Shown: positions 1 to 12,902 of the stretch, in pieces
How the letters are laid out: every line of letters begins with the position of its first letter
Position numbering within the stretch: the stretch's first letter is position 1
DNA from: Metopolophium dirhodum
Lineage: Eukaryota > Arthropoda > Insecta > Hemiptera > Aphididae
Assembly (NCBI RefSeq): GCF_019925205.1
Contig: NC_083566.1
Coordinates: 15,376,001 to 15,440,000 of the forward strand
Reading direction: 5' to 3'
Length of the DNA stretch: 64,000 nt
Made by a program: the position numbers and the translations under genes
The notes under the pieces: generated by a model
Seen by the model: the letters and a program-made list of their open reading frames with translations, nothing else
Told to the model about the DNA's origin: nothing
The model's database searches: none

Positions 1-167
1 AATAATTTATTTACTTGGCGAGGAATTATTTAGAATAGTATATAAATATTAATAATAATATTTTTTAAATAATAATAAGTTATATTTTAATAGTCCTTTG
101 CTATTTCATATTTAATCACACTTTGTTTCTTTTAAGAAACAATTCCTTGCCAAGTAAATAAATTATT
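1..167. mobile_element. Small inverted-repeat element (MITE-like)
   Basis: The first 31 bases and the reverse complement of 137-167 match at 29 of 31 positions, giving an AT-rich element of at least 167 bp with a non-coding centre. Because the left arm begins at base 1, the true left end and any target-site duplication may lie outside the window. No coding capacity is seen, so it is a non-autonomous element whose superfamily cannot be named. Confidence 0.6.
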
Positions 168-1093
168 GAAACAAAATAAGTTTACATTTTTAGCTATACA
201 TTTTTTTTACTTAGCCATTTTTACACGTAGTTTATGAAGGGTTTTTGTTGTGATATTATAATATTATGTGATCAGAATTTACCGCATTTTTGTGAAGTAT
301 ATCCGTGCATGCGTCTTTCTTAATTCTTGATATAAACTATTGACATTTTTAAGTAATATGTAATATGTATATATTATTAATAATTGAATATTTTCAATTT
401 TGTTATATACTTTACTATATTACTTTGTATATTATTCTAGTTCGTCCATTAAATTTATTTTTATTTCATCACAATAATCACAAAACCGAAGTACTTATGT
501 TTTTATTTAAATTGGTATAGTTACTGCCATTATGGCATAATAATTAATATTACAAATATTACAACAAGCAGGGCTTACTATGCTACATTATCAAACATTT
601 TGTTTTTAATATTACACGGGTATCACCGATCTCCGGTGTATTAAATATTTCACTAACAAGCGGAAAAACAATAATGAGAAGTTTTATAACATTTGTGTTC
701 GGGGAAATATTTTGAACATAGAGGTTGCACATATATTTTCATAATTTGGACCACCGATGTTATTACACTATTTCGGGTGCGTGGAACAATCGTCGTTTCG
801 ATCTCGCAAGACGGTGTTGACGATGAGTTTTTGACGAAAATTCTGGCGAAACAGAAATCGTGAAATAGGGAGGTGGTGGTGTTCAAACGAAATCCACGCA
901 GAACAGCCAACATCGACACGTGGGAATCGGTGATGATCACAATGACATTAACAACAACAACAACAACAACAATAATAATAATAATAATAATAATATTATT
1001 GTACGGCTCTTGAATGACGACACGCATGCGCATTAGGGGTATTTTCATCATTATTAAAACTGTTTTGCTTCGGTTTCATGTTTTTCTCTCCAG
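168..1093. other. AT-rich non-coding stretch, probably intronic
   Basis: No convincing gene. It holds a trinucleotide microsatellite (AAC then AAT units, about 950-995). The 132-codon minus-strand reading frame across it is largely microsatellite translated as isoleucine and valine runs and is not believed. If 1094-1201 is a real terminal exon, this stretch is the end of its last intron. Confidence 0.5.
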
Positions 1094-1201
1094 CCAGGCA
1101 GCAATGCGATCACGTTGACCTTGGGCCGGCCCACCGGTGGTGATGACGGCGGTGGCGGTGGCGGCGGCGACGTTCGGGGTGTACCGTCGCGTCTTCAGTG
1201 A
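1094..1201 (+). CDS. Probable terminal coding exon of a gene starting left of the window
   Basis: A pyrimidine-rich tract ending in CTCTCCAG at 1086-1093 looks like a 3' splice site. It is followed by 36 open codons ending in TGA at 1199-1201. The encoded tail begins PGSNAITLTLGRPTGG, continues through a glycine run and ends VPSRLQ. The segment is strikingly GC-rich in a roughly 30% GC setting, as the TTLL coding exons at 40-45 kb are. The gene is not recognised; the Gly-rich end suggests a disordered C-terminus. The rest would lie before base 1. A simple GGC/GGT repeat could mimic coding sequence, so this is a moderate call. Confidence 0.4.
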   Translation, partial: PGSNAITLTLGRPTGGDDGGGGGGGDVRGVPSRLQ

Positions 1202-1642
1202 GCAACCAACCAAATAATATTTACAATTTATTTAAGACGCAGTTTTTTTATTTCTCAAACACCTATTACAACACCGCCGCCACCATGTGGTACGTCGTGC
1301 GTATCGTCACCACCGAAGCGTGCGTGTTGGCGGTGTCACACGTTTTCAGAGATTTTAGTAAAAATTTGAATTTTTTTTATGTTTTTACGATTGTTGACGA
1401 TAGAACTCGGAAGTGCAAAAAGCGTATTTTGTAACCTTTAATAATTAATTATATAATATTAAACACTCCCCTGAAATATGAAAAAAATTATGTTGATATA
1501 CCACCCCAAGCGTTTTTGAATTTCAATGCCGGGGGGGGGGGGGCTAAAGCCACCTCATCCCCCTCATAAATACGCTACTTTACAGTGTCTATTATAGTCT
1601 ATACCTACATAATATAAAACATAATATATGAACTGCTATGAT
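1202..1642. other. Non-coding stretch with a 13-base G run
   Basis: No gene seen. A run of 13 G at 1531-1543 is followed by a phrase (ctaaagccacc) that recurs near 18778, which suggests it belongs to a dispersed repeat. If 1094-1201 is a terminal exon, the first part would be its 3' UTR. Confidence 0.4.
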
Positions 1643-3396
1643 CAGTGCCGCATTAAGCCAAATTGCCGCCCCGGGGCAATATAAAATTTGCCGCCTATAT
1701 ATATTTAAAAAAATCATATGATAAAATCATATGATTTTCACCTCTCTTTTTTCGCTATCATAAACACTGTGAGTTGATCTCGTGTTGTTACATCAGGAGT
1801 CGAGTCTACTATAAGTGAAAAATATTTAAATAATTTTTAGTTTTTTTTTCTATAAATATCAATACAATTTTATCTGTTGAGTAAAAAATCTTGAAAATTT
1901 AATAGAAGGCTCCTAGGTTATTGTTTCAAAGGCAGAAGAAAAAAATTAAAAATCTTTAGTCACAGTTTTTATTTATAAGCATTTAAAGTTCAAATTTTGA
2001 CAAAATACGGAAAAATCACGAAAATTAGCAAATTATTTTGAGTTGAGAATTCATAAAAATTTTTCTTTTTAAATCTAAGATTTGAAAATGTAATATAAGA
2101 TTACTCATAAGTTTGTCTACCTTTATCAAAAAAAAAATGTCTACAAGAAACTTAATTTAAATTTTTATGAGCGTCTGAAATTTATATTTTTACAACATTT
2201 GATATTTTCTCGATTTCTCATGTAACAATTTTCTTATTTTATTGTAATTAAAAAACGAATGACTGTAGATACTTGAAAAATTCATTAAATGTTTATATTA
2301 GCATTTTCTATACACCATAAAATGTTGAAAATATTTTGACTCTTTTTGAGCTGTTTACGGACATTGTCAGTTTTCAATTTTTTTAGTTTTTTTTTCTATA
2401 AATATCAATAAATTTTCATTTGTTGGGTAAAAAAGCGTGAAAATTTAATATAAGGCTCCTGATATATCGTCCTAATAGCAGTTGAAAAATATTAAAAATA
2501 CATGGGCACAATTTTTTTTTATAAGCATTTAAAGTTCAAATTTTAATAACATTTATCAAATTTATAATTTATTAACTATTTTGTAGTTAAAAATGTATAA
2601 AATGTTTAACTTTTATGGCTAAGGATTGAAAATTTAAAACAAGGCTCCACGTAAATAGGTTATATATAAATTACTTTATTCACAATAATATCATCAAATA
2701 TACTTGATAATATCATAGGCTGACTGACCGTTTTCGCTCAGAATCGTTTTTCTTATACAATGATATTATATCATTGAATTCAAATTTATCACCATCCATT
2801 GCAGTGACCCATTTGTAACCTACTGTACAGCAGAGCGACTTCCACTTATCCACCTTTTTTTCTTTTGCTGCTTTTTGGTAAGCTGCACCACTTAATTTAA
2901 TTCGCTTACCAGACATAGTATAGTATTCAATAACATACATTTAACAAACACAACACTGTTGTCTACCGAAATTGCGTCGATACTGTGGTCGTCAACAGAC
3001 GACAGTCGATGATAAGATTACTAAAATGATCGTCAAATACGTTTTTTCACGATTATTATTAGATCATACAGCTCGCATTGCCCGCAACAGCAAACAGGCG
3101 ACAGCTCTTCGATGTGATTGAGTCACTCGCCGAAAATTAAAAGCTATAAATAACACAGACACACAACTGTGATGCATTTAGTTATTATTGAATCGTTGAT
3201 AGATAAAATTATTATTGGTATTAATATTTTTAATATAATAATAATTATTTTAAAAATTTAATACAAAATTCGTAACGGAGAACGTATAATATTATAATAT
3301 GATATATTTTTTAAAAATCTGCCGCCCCTCAAATCACCTTAAAATTGCCGCCCCGGGGCAATTGCCCCCCCTTGCCCCCCGTTAAATGCGGCTCTG
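1643..3396. mobile_element. Non-autonomous hAT element with perfect 8-bp target duplication
   Basis: The ends are CAGTGCCGCATTAA on the left and, reversed, CAGAGCCGCATTTAA on the right. They are flanked on both sides by GCTATGAT (1635-1642 and 3397-3404), a perfect 8-bp target-site duplication as expected for the hAT superfamily. The element is 1754 bp and has GCCCCGGGGC-rich subterminal parts. The only coding trace is a minus-strand 75-codon frame at 2713-2940. Its start (MSGKRIKLSGAAYQKAAKEK) resembles the N-terminus of ZMYM/hAT-like proteins from memory, but it runs into repeat family A instead of a transposase. It is therefore a deletion derivative invaded by another repeat. Confidence 0.85.
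2690..2855 (-). repeat. Dispersed repeat family A, copy 1 (inside the hAT element)
   Basis: Carries the family hallmarks in reverse orientation: the block gctctgctgtacagtaggtt, a spacer, and the palindrome CAATGATATTATATCATTG followed by AAGAAAAACGATTCTGAGCG. Related AT-rich sequence continues leftward to about 1830. At least six other copies occur in the window. It sits inside the hAT element at 1643-3396, so it either inserted after that element or was carried by it. Confidence 0.7.
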
Positions 3397-3404
3397 GCTA
3401 TGAT

Positions 3405-6400
3405 ATCCAAACTGAATTCTAATATTGCATTAATATGCGAGAATTTGTCTTCGCATGTAAAATCATGTATAAGCATTCGACAAAAGAATGACGACAATAT
3501 CCATATGAGTTGAATAATGCACAAGATCGATGACATTATATTATAATATAAAAACAACGATTTACACTGCAGTAGTCGGTACTCGTGTACCTATATACCG
3601 TCTAGTTTATTTATAACCCCAAGTGTATTGCACTTAAAGTGGATCAACATAGGCGTATTTTGAAATATATAATGTGAAGAGGGATTGCGATGGTTTTCCT
3701 GCAACTGCACCTGTTTTAGATTCATGTATATAAATATACCTACAACAAAACATACTTTCTGAATATAAATTTAATACTAACCACCTAATTTTATACATTA
3801 TATGAGTTTCCAAAAACGTTCATAAACTACTGACATATAATTATTGTTAAAAAGTTTGAAATTTCACATACCTAAATTTCACATACCTAAATTTTACATA
3901 ACCTAACCTAGGGAGGTTTTCGAGATAAGTCGAACAAGGTTTTCACATCCACTCCGTAAATATACACCCTTGTACTGTTAATACATTTCCCTATTGGCTA
4001 TTATAGGTAGGTCTTGCTAGTTATATATTTATATATTACCTATATCGAAATATTAAACATTCTCAAACGAATTAGTCGGTTCAAAAAATACCTAGACACA
4101 CTTTATTATCTTATCCATCATGCAAATAAATAAATAAATAACGTAAATACTAAATAATAAATATCCGTTCCCCGGAGTCCAGTGTACACAATCATTATCT
4201 GCACAAAATCGTTACAGGGTCGTAAGTTGTTCAAAAATCAAAGCCTTTGTTTATTCGCCATGAACGTAAAAAAAATGTTGAGCTCATTAGTCGTTGCTGT
4301 ATATAGCAAAAATATAATATATATTAAGTACACAGTACGATAAGTAACAACACAATTTGGGTGCTTCGCGTCATTGTCGAGACAACAAGGAAATCAGTAA
4401 GTAAAATTGTCAATTTCCATGTGATCCATAAAAAAACTAAATAAATGTTACATTAATTTGATACTTCACGTGGCCATAACATATAAATACATCACACACA
4501 TTTTATTGCGCACACAAATATATGTCTTATTAGTTATTATCAATTTATTATATTAAAACTATGAATAATATATCGGAAGGTGAAATTGAGAAAATAATTT
4601 GTTTTTTAGGAGGAGAGGGGGATTTATATACATATACCTACCCTCTTAAGACCATACCGTCCGGCGTATATTACAAAAACAAAAAAAAGTTTGACTAAAA
4701 ATTAAAATGTCAAATAATAATGATGGAGATATTATTATTGAACTGAATGTATAATCGTAACTAAGCATGTGTAATACACTTTACAGGTCTTAGGAGTTAG
4801 GGATACAACCCTTTTTCCCATCGAAATGTGTTTCGGTATTAGCCCCTGATGGATGTAATGTAGATAGTTACAAATATCGTATGTGATGTGATAAAATTTA
4901 GATGATAAACTAGTTTAAAAGTGTGTCGAGCATTACAATTAGTTTTCAAAAGCAGAACAAGTATATTATTATACATATTATTATAGCATTTTTCATAACT
5001 ACGTGTTTCAATGTTTGCATGCGTATAGTATCTATAAATTATAATTGGCAAATATAGAATTCGTGAAATACTTGTATACAATGTTTAACTGCTGAATGCC
5101 GTTACAATATAATACAAATTCAGCAACTCCATAAATACATTGGTAGTTAAGTATTACATTTTTTTTAGTTAAATAATGTGCACATGTCAAACAAACTAAT
5201 ATTTAAATAAAACAATTATTTTTCAGATACAACTTAATATTACCTAACGGCTAACCTTACTCTTTATTTTTATACTATACAGTTGGAGTGGTAATATATT
5301 ATAATACATGTAATATTAATTTATTTTTTAATTGTCATGAGAATTTTTTTGTATTTTTTTTTTAGTAATTTCTGCATTTTTTCTACATCGACCTCCAGGG
5401 TTTCTCAAGTATGTTTTCGTTGGTATCGCCGATGCTACTACAGGAACTGTTGTGGTGCTGACTGCACGTGGTCCAAGGATATAAAAGTATATTGACTATA
5501 TTGATTAAATTCGATTTAATCGTATTCATCAATAGAAACTAAGTCTATCAAGGAGCAAAGGGGTCAATAATAATGTTTTCTACATTACGGCACTCACTTT
5601 AATTGTGTTTCCACCGTATATCATAATCATATTATTTATAATTTTATGTTTAGTCATCGCGACGCACGCTGGAAAGAACGTGTATAATATTATATATTAT
5701 AATACATTAATACCTGAATACACATAACAAATACCCATAGGTTAAACTGCAGTAATCTAAAATTTCTCCAATTCTTTTCTCCGTCTTTCTTATTTTTCTA
5801 TACAATATACTTCGATTTATATATACGTGTTAATTAATAAATTAATGATATTTCTTAGATCCATAATTACTATAAATTTGCATTACTAATTATATATATG
5901 TATATTGTATACCTATACCAAGTAATAAATATTATATTAAACGTGAAACTCGTTAAACATAATTTTTTCACGTCTCTTTATTTCGTAGTCACTATTTATT
6001 GTGTCTTTAATATATAGTATAATAATTATTAATTGATAACTATAATAATTATAATTTCTTATACAGCGCGTCCCAAAGGTCAAAAGTATCACCCTAATTG
6101 TCTCCGTGTCAAATCAATATATCTAAATGCGATTTTCTTAACAGTTATCTATAAGAAATTTATGAATTTGAAATTTTATTTGAAATTTTCTTACACTTGA
6201 CTGTTGAAAAAACAGGATTTAAATATTCTATTGATGTATCAGTGTATCACAGTTTTATATTATAGAGATACTTCGAGTGATACGAGACTTGTGACAAACT
6301 ATAATATACTCTCTAAAGTGCTTAAACCCACACTGACTTTCACGTGATTCATTTAGTCTAAATTTGAATCCAACAGAAATCGTAAAATCAGATTTCAAAA

Positions 6401-8574
6401 CGAATAAATAATAGGTAGTGTATAACTGTACAATATCTTTACAGACCTACATAAACATTATATTGTACATACATTTAAACCGTTTAAAATAGTTTAAAAT
6501 GATTAATTTTTATTTTTTGTAGCTATACCTATCATCTGATTTGATAAATTTAAGCTTTATTACAGCATTAATAGAAAATGTTTTAAGTTAAGAGAACAAT
6601 GATACGTGTTATAATGATATTATTTACTGTAATGACAAATGACAATATACGATAAATATGTTCTGTATGCAGTTTATTTTATATGCAATGTGCGTTTTAT
6701 ATATTTATTATTGTCGTGACATTTTGTTAATAATATTATAACATTACCGATACATACAATGTTTCGTGTTAAAATGCCAATAATATTTTCGGATAGGCGT
6801 GCTTTGTTTAGATTATAGCCAACAGGTAAGGTATATACAATAATTTTGGGGTAATCTCTAAGAATATGCCAAAATGCATAGTAGGGAGTAGGGATTTATG
6901 ATAAATATAACATGATTATTTAATAATTAATTGTATTATGACTTAAATTTATTAGATTTTGCACTCGGGGGGAGAATTTTTGCGCAGATATGAGTTAAAA
7001 ATAAGAATTTGTTTGATATATATAAAATATATATAGTTTACATTTTTTGGGTCCATGCCCGTAGCAATTAAAACGTCCATTGTGTATTATAATTTATTTT
7101 CTATTGAAGATAAAATTAAAAAAGAAGTGTATCTAACTATAGCTCATCGTCTCGAACTTTAAAATGTTTTGCATATATATTGTATACTTCGCGTCTAAAT
7201 ACAATATATTATATATTGTTTTCGTTATTATTATTATAACACTATTTGTCTATTTATCTCGCGTAACATTTTTAATTATTAATTAACGATTGCTGTTCAA
7301 CATTGTAAACTTCATTACACAATTTGCAATTTGCATGACGCACTCGACTCGTCGACAACTTCAGAACACACCGAAACTGCAGGTGCAGTCGAAACCGGTT
7401 TAGACGCGCAATTTTTTTAACGACATCCAATTCGCGAGTAATTCACTAAACACGCTTATATAGTTATACATGACAATTGTAACTATTTGTTTGTTGAAAT
7501 TAAATTACTCAACTACTATCAATTACCTCAGCGAGTATCATTCAAATAATTATTACATGCAGTACCTACAATCTGTGAAAAATTAAAATTGGCTTGATAG
7601 AATACTTAATATAATATAATCGTTCGAATGAATATTATAATAATAATGTATCATCTACAATTATCGACACAAAAGCACTATAAATAAGTCATAAATTATG
7701 ACATTCAAAACATGATCGGCGGTGGTGGATGGTACAAACCTGAACAGTGTTAAATAAGGAATTCAAATTCGTACCACTGCAGATGGCAGATGATGGTATT
7801 TTAAATGAAATAAGTAAATCGCAAGACTTGTCGACTTACGACTATAGGTACCTATGTATTATAATAATTAATATTATATTTTAACTTATATTATATATCA
7901 TATTGTTATTTAATTAATCGTATTAATGCAAATAGTTCACGAGATTTTATTGTATTAAGGACATTGAGGTCGTACATTGATCATATTATAATATTATTAC
8001 GCCTCGTGCGGCGCGGTGTGCACGGTTATCATAAACTTGTAACGATGGCTATCGACGTTGCAGATCAATTAATATAATTAACACTTACCGTGCGGTAAGT
8101 ATTCGGTTACGACAAATAACAACATTGTCTAAAGAGTACATTCTTCGGTACGGATTCCATGCCGTAAAATTTGTCAACGTTTTGAATAATGATTTCAATA
8201 TTATGTGCGACGTACCTATATAATCTGCGGATTGCCGACCCGCTGCACCTATAAGCAACGCCTAATGCCTACCTATTATAGTCCAACATCATAAAATGTT
8301 ATACGACGTATAATATAGGTACCTACGGGCTACGTGCATTATAGGTGTCAGGTACCATAATATTGTTATAGCTACGGACTGCGGTTAGTGGTTGAACTAC
8401 GTGTAATTACTATAATATTCTATTAATATGTATTTATAAGACAAATCGGCACGCGTTAACAGAAATCTAAATGATTTATAATCGACAACTATAATATAAA
8501 TATATAATACATAGATTATATAGGTATATATAACTTTCATACCATTAAAAATGAATTTAATAGACAATTTGTAC
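3405..8574. other. Long AT-rich intergenic stretch
   Basis: No recognisable gene apart from the weak exon-like segment at 5366-5484. Open frames are short and AT-driven. A short perfect inverted repeat (CTTACCG tg CGGTAAG) lies near 8085-8100. No tRNA, rRNA or transposase remnant was recognised. Confidence 0.5.
5366..5484 (+). other. Exon-like segment, possible terminal exon
   Basis: A run of T ending in TTTTAG (to 5365) resembles a 3' splice site. It is followed by two bases and 39 codons ending with TAA at 5482-5484. The peptide reads ISAFFLHRPPGFLKYVFVGI and then ADATTGTVVVLTARGPRI. The composition looks more protein-like than the surrounding AT-rich DNA, but no family is recognised and no partner exon was found in a matching phase. 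It could be a chance frame or a transposon remnant. Confidence 0.25.
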
Positions 8575-8888
8575 TTAAGTGGACGCCACACTGGCATGTG
8601 TTGTCTCCGTCTTACTTCTTACAAGTGCGTAACACAGCAAATTGTACGCTAAGCAGAACACGTATTGTTTGTGCATTTTAAAATACTGATAACTTGTTTT
8701 AAAATTAAAATATAAAAAAAAACCAACGAGGTTCACTAAATAATATTCTTACTTCTAAATTTGATAATAGGTCAATTCACTCTAATTTTTTAACTAACGG
8801 AGCTACACGTGTTCTGCTGAGCGTACAATTTGCTATGTTACGCACTTGTAAGACGGAGACAACGCGTGCGGGTGTGGCGTCCTCTTAA
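8575..8888. mobile_element. TTAA-flanked foldback element, family F1
   Basis: The element is bounded by TTAA at 8575-8578 and 8885-8888. Its inverted arms of about 85 bp include GGACGCCACAC, TTGTCTCCGTCTTAC, AAGTGCGTAAC and CGTACAATTTGCT on one side and their complements on the other. It is non-coding. A larger relative lies at 38742-39180. TTAA target duplications point to a piggyBac-type mechanism, but no piggyBac transposase is present in the window. Confidence 0.75.
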
Positions 8889-9329
8889 GAGGAGTCAGCG
8901 CACTATTGGTTTTCTCTCTCTGGCCCACGCGCAACATAGACAAAACGTATTTGAGCAGAATCGTTTTTTCTATGTTTTTAAGTGATCTTAGAGTAAAATC
9001 ACCCATTACAAAAAAGATAGAGAATAATATTTTTGAGGAAATGTTATGTCGATTTCTCTAAATGTTGTTTCAAAACAATTTAAACATCATTTAAATTTAC
9101 AACATTTTTTTGTTTATTTTGAAACTCAAATGCAAAGTCAAATAACAATAAAATCTAAAATCGATATAATATTCCCTCAAAAATATTATTCTCTATCTTT
9201 TTTGTTATGGGTTATTTTACTCTAAGTTTACTTGGAAACATAGAAAAAACGATTCTGCGTAAATGCGTTTTGTCTATGTTGCGCGTGGGTCAAAGAGAGA
9301 AAACAAATAGTGCGCTGACAACCTCTTAA
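8885..9329. mobile_element. TTAA-flanked foldback element, family F2
   Basis: Abuts the previous element and shares its TTAA (8885-8888); the right TTAA is at 9326-9329. The arms of roughly 160 bp are inverted copies, with GTCAGCGCACTATT near each end, then a TTTTCTCTCT / CCCACGCGCAACATAGACAA block, then GATAGAGAATAATATTTTTGAGG at the inner end. The loop is AT-rich and non-coding. A half copy lies inside the transposon intron near 33235-33495. Confidence 0.75.
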
Positions 9330-12044
9330 CGGATAGACGCTATACTATTGTTATTAGATCTGAACTGCCTATATAGTCTATACTATTAGTACCCTATAAT
9401 ATACCTATTATAAAAAGTATTTATAATATAATATAGGTAATATATTATTATTCTATTTAGGATTGTATTTATGTTTAGGTTTTTATCGAAAAATTGATTA
9501 ACGATGATCCCAATCGGTTCATTTACACAGTTACACTTTACACTGCAGTGCAATGGTATACCTTATTTATGTAATATATAAGTAAGTATTCGAATTCCGA
9601 AATTTCCAAATTTTTTAACACAAAATGAGTTTTCTCTAATATTGTATATATATATTATATTTCTATACGTTTTAAATTGCATACTTCACCGTTTCATCAA
9701 AAGCTAAAGTCAAGAAGAATTAAATAATAAGGGAGTATAACTTTTCTTAAACAATTTAAAGGTTTGTATGTAGATAGTAATATTATAGTAGTCATAGTAG
9801 ACTAAAGAGTAGACACCTGTTCTGGCCCCCTCACCAGCGAACGTCAGTCGCTGTCTCGCCAATTTTACGCATATTACGCCGTTGTACACATACATGCAGG
9901 TAGGTATTACGTTAATTCTGATATAAATTTATATATTATATTAATTTCACTAGTACACGATACGAGCTGTAGAACCGAGACAAGAAACACGCAGAACGCA
10001 CGCGTTGAGTATTATACCTATGGGCTATGGGTTTTGAGAAGATTGTTATAAATTATAATATTATAGGTACCTATAGTACCTACGCATTTTTTTCTGTTCG
10101 GCGGCCGTGAGCGGCTGTTGTTTTTCCTCGTGGAAATAAATGAAATAAAATGATATAATATTTTGTCGACTAATTTTTTTTTTTTGTAAATTTGCTATCG
10201 CGGGTTCACGTTTTATCTCAAACACGCGTTTATATATGTAGTAAATTAGCTAAATATATAACATTACCGCGGCCGTCTGAATAATATAGACTCGGATACA
10301 CATTCACACATCACACCGAACAAAAAATCGCGACCTCGACTGGTTTGGCCTTTTACGTTTACGTGCGCATTTAATATGACGTTGAATAATAAATATATAT
10401 TATAATAATATACACTAAATATAAAAATGTACAATGCACAAAAGTCGCGGCTAAACGCGCCTTTTTTTTCATAATGTAATACCTTTGTTTTGTAGAAAAT
10501 ATAATAAATAGGTGCCATTACGTGGTTTGATGCACGTACTTATAATCTATATTAATATATACCGATGTCGAAACGGAATATTTCTGCGAGATAACATGTC
10601 ATTCAAATTTAGTGATAATATTATACATTTTAGTTCCTTAGACTGAAACCAAAACAGCAAACGCATCGCCCCACGTGTCATTAAGGTTAAAACGATTGGA
10701 AATAATTATATGTATAATTATTATTTACCTATATTACCATATATATGGCATAATGGCATATAGGTATTTATTATATTGTACCTATACAAGTCACAAGTTA
10801 ATACATTTAAGTACCTATACAGTCATTATTTGGAAAAGCTTTAACTTTTTTGAAAATATTATTTTAATGTAATTTCAATACAATATTTTTGAAAAAATAT
10901 TATATTTTTACAATTTTTAATCCTTATTATTTTTTAAGTGTTCTACCTACTTATTTAAATAAAAACATAATTTTAATTTCATGTTCCAATATACAATATT
11001 TTTTATGTATAGTTCAATACTTAAAAATTGAACTTCGAAAGAGTAGTTAAGTTATAAGTAACTACAAAGTATTATATATAATAACTTTTAAGTTTAAATA
11101 CTTATAGGTATAAAATTATAACTATAAAATTAACTACTTTTCGAAGTTAAATTTTACGTATACCTATATAAGTAGGTATATATACTTACTAGGTATACTT
11201 CAAAAATATTCTGCTTCGGAATATGAAATTGAAAATTGATTATGTATTGTTGAAAATTGTCATTGAAAAAAGTAAATAAGTTCTTACTTAAAAAACGATA
11301 ACGATAAAAAATATAATTTTTTTTCAAAAATTGTGTTTTGCAATGACACCAAATATTATAAGAAAAAAATATCTTCAAAAAAGTTGATATTTTTTGAAAT
11401 ATTGAGTGACAAATAATAATATTTGTATAGATCACCTTGTATATAAGGTAAGACTTAAAGGTAAAAAATTATTCCAAAACGATTGACCCAAAAGTGACAT
11501 TGGACTTTCTCATGCCATCGTATGGATATATCATATATAATATATACCTAAATATTAATTATACTATACATTATTCATAGTTATGCATAATGTCGTGCAG
11601 TTTTTGGTATTTTGATTATATGGGAGGCGTCTTGCAGTGTAGGCATTGTTGTTTTGGTCGAGTGTCGACTGTAAAACATATTATTCATTAATTCTTATTT
11701 ATTTATTTGTATACAACTATAGTGTAATATCGTCTATACGTTATAATTATTAAAATATTTAATATTTGCAGGTATATTCGATGTCATGACACCATCATGT
11801 CGGTGTACTTCAGTATTTGTAGATTTTTTGTTGCGTGTCTTGAAGGTCTTGAATATAATATGTCAGTCGGCACCAGAGTTAATACATATATGATGGAAGT
11901 TTTAGCTCTTGTATTTTGTTTTTACCCATATATGAAGATGGGGGGGGGAATATGTGTATATATATTATATATATATTATAGGTGAAATCCAATTTTTTTT
12001 ATCGTATATACGACGTATGTCATCACATCTGTACTACGCGTGAA
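9330..12044. other. AT-rich intergenic stretch with a small inverted repeat
   Basis: No supported gene. An imperfect inverted repeat spans about 11030-11150, with arms containing AACTTCGAAAGAGTAGTTAA and its near complement; it may be a decayed MITE. The open frames at 9710-9895, 10264-10518 and 11154-11435 have no recognisable protein features. Confidence 0.45.
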
Positions 12045-12272
12045 CAAGGCTGGCGGATTGGTTAGGCGAGCTACTGAGAAAATCTCGGTGGGCTGCTTAA
12101 AGTTTGGGCCGGTGGTGTGAGTGTGAGTGAAAATAAATTCATGTTTAAAATACGATTGGCCACCTATAAACTCGTAATAATTATAGACGTAATTTTGGGC
12201 CACCTAATATGTAAATGAGCCGCTTATAGAAGTGAAAATCTCGATGGGCCGATACATACCAATCCGGCCCTG
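12045..12272. mobile_element. 228-bp hAT MITE with perfect 8-bp target duplication
   Basis: The left end reads CAAGGCTGGCGGATTGG and the right end, reversed, CAGGGCCGGATTGG. They are flanked by identical CGCGTGAA copies at 12037-12044 and 12273-12280. An 8-bp duplication with CA-start ends fits a hAT-type non-autonomous element. Its middle contains repeated phrases such as gggccacct and aaaatctcg(g/a)tggg. It is too short to encode protein. Confidence 0.8.
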
Positions 12273-12280
12273 CGCGTGAA

Positions 12281-12902
12281 TGTAGTCTTATAGGATGAAA
12301 CTAGCCAAATATTACATTTTTCACTGTACGTTATATGATTAGCTATACATCTATAGAGGGGTGGTTTAAGCTCCTAGTTCATTCTGTACGACTGTTCCTT
12401 TATAATATGCAACTGTATATTATATACAGTAGGTACGGAGTGTTCGATTTGAAAATATGACAGAACAACAATAATATTTTATAAATAAATATATACGTAC
12501 ACGTATGTAGCTTACGAACGAATTAATAATAACAAAAATTGACGTCTACAGACGAGTCTGTAGTTTTCGGACGCATCTTGTACCTACACTTAATAGTTTA
12601 AACGCAGTGTATTATACGTCTAGATGGCCATTATTATACCATTCATATGATCGATCCATACTACCAAGTCTCTTAGGCAAAAAAAATATTCGTATCATGT
12701 AGAGAAATTTGGTAAATAGAATTAAATACATTTGGTTCTAATTTGGTTTGGTTCTCAAAAATTCGTTTAACAGAACATTTTGTTAAACGGAAGTTCGTTA
12801 CATGTAAGTTTCTCTGTATATAATATTTATACATCGAGAGAGTGATATATATATATAGTATGGCATAGTGCTCTCATATACACGAATTATATATATGTAT
12901 AT
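12281..12902. other. AT-rich non-coding stretch
   Basis: No gene recognised. It contains short alternating TA/GT runs just before the CpG-rich island that follows. Confidence 0.4.

Noticed and set aside
653..1051. 132-codon minus-strand open frame
   Set aside because: Much of it is the AAC/AAT microsatellite read as Ile and Val runs, with no domain or splice context.
1531..1543. G13 run as a G-quadruplex regulator
   Set aside because: A single homopolymer run within a probable dispersed repeat; no nearby gene context supports a role. The same holds for the C16 run at 21487-21502.
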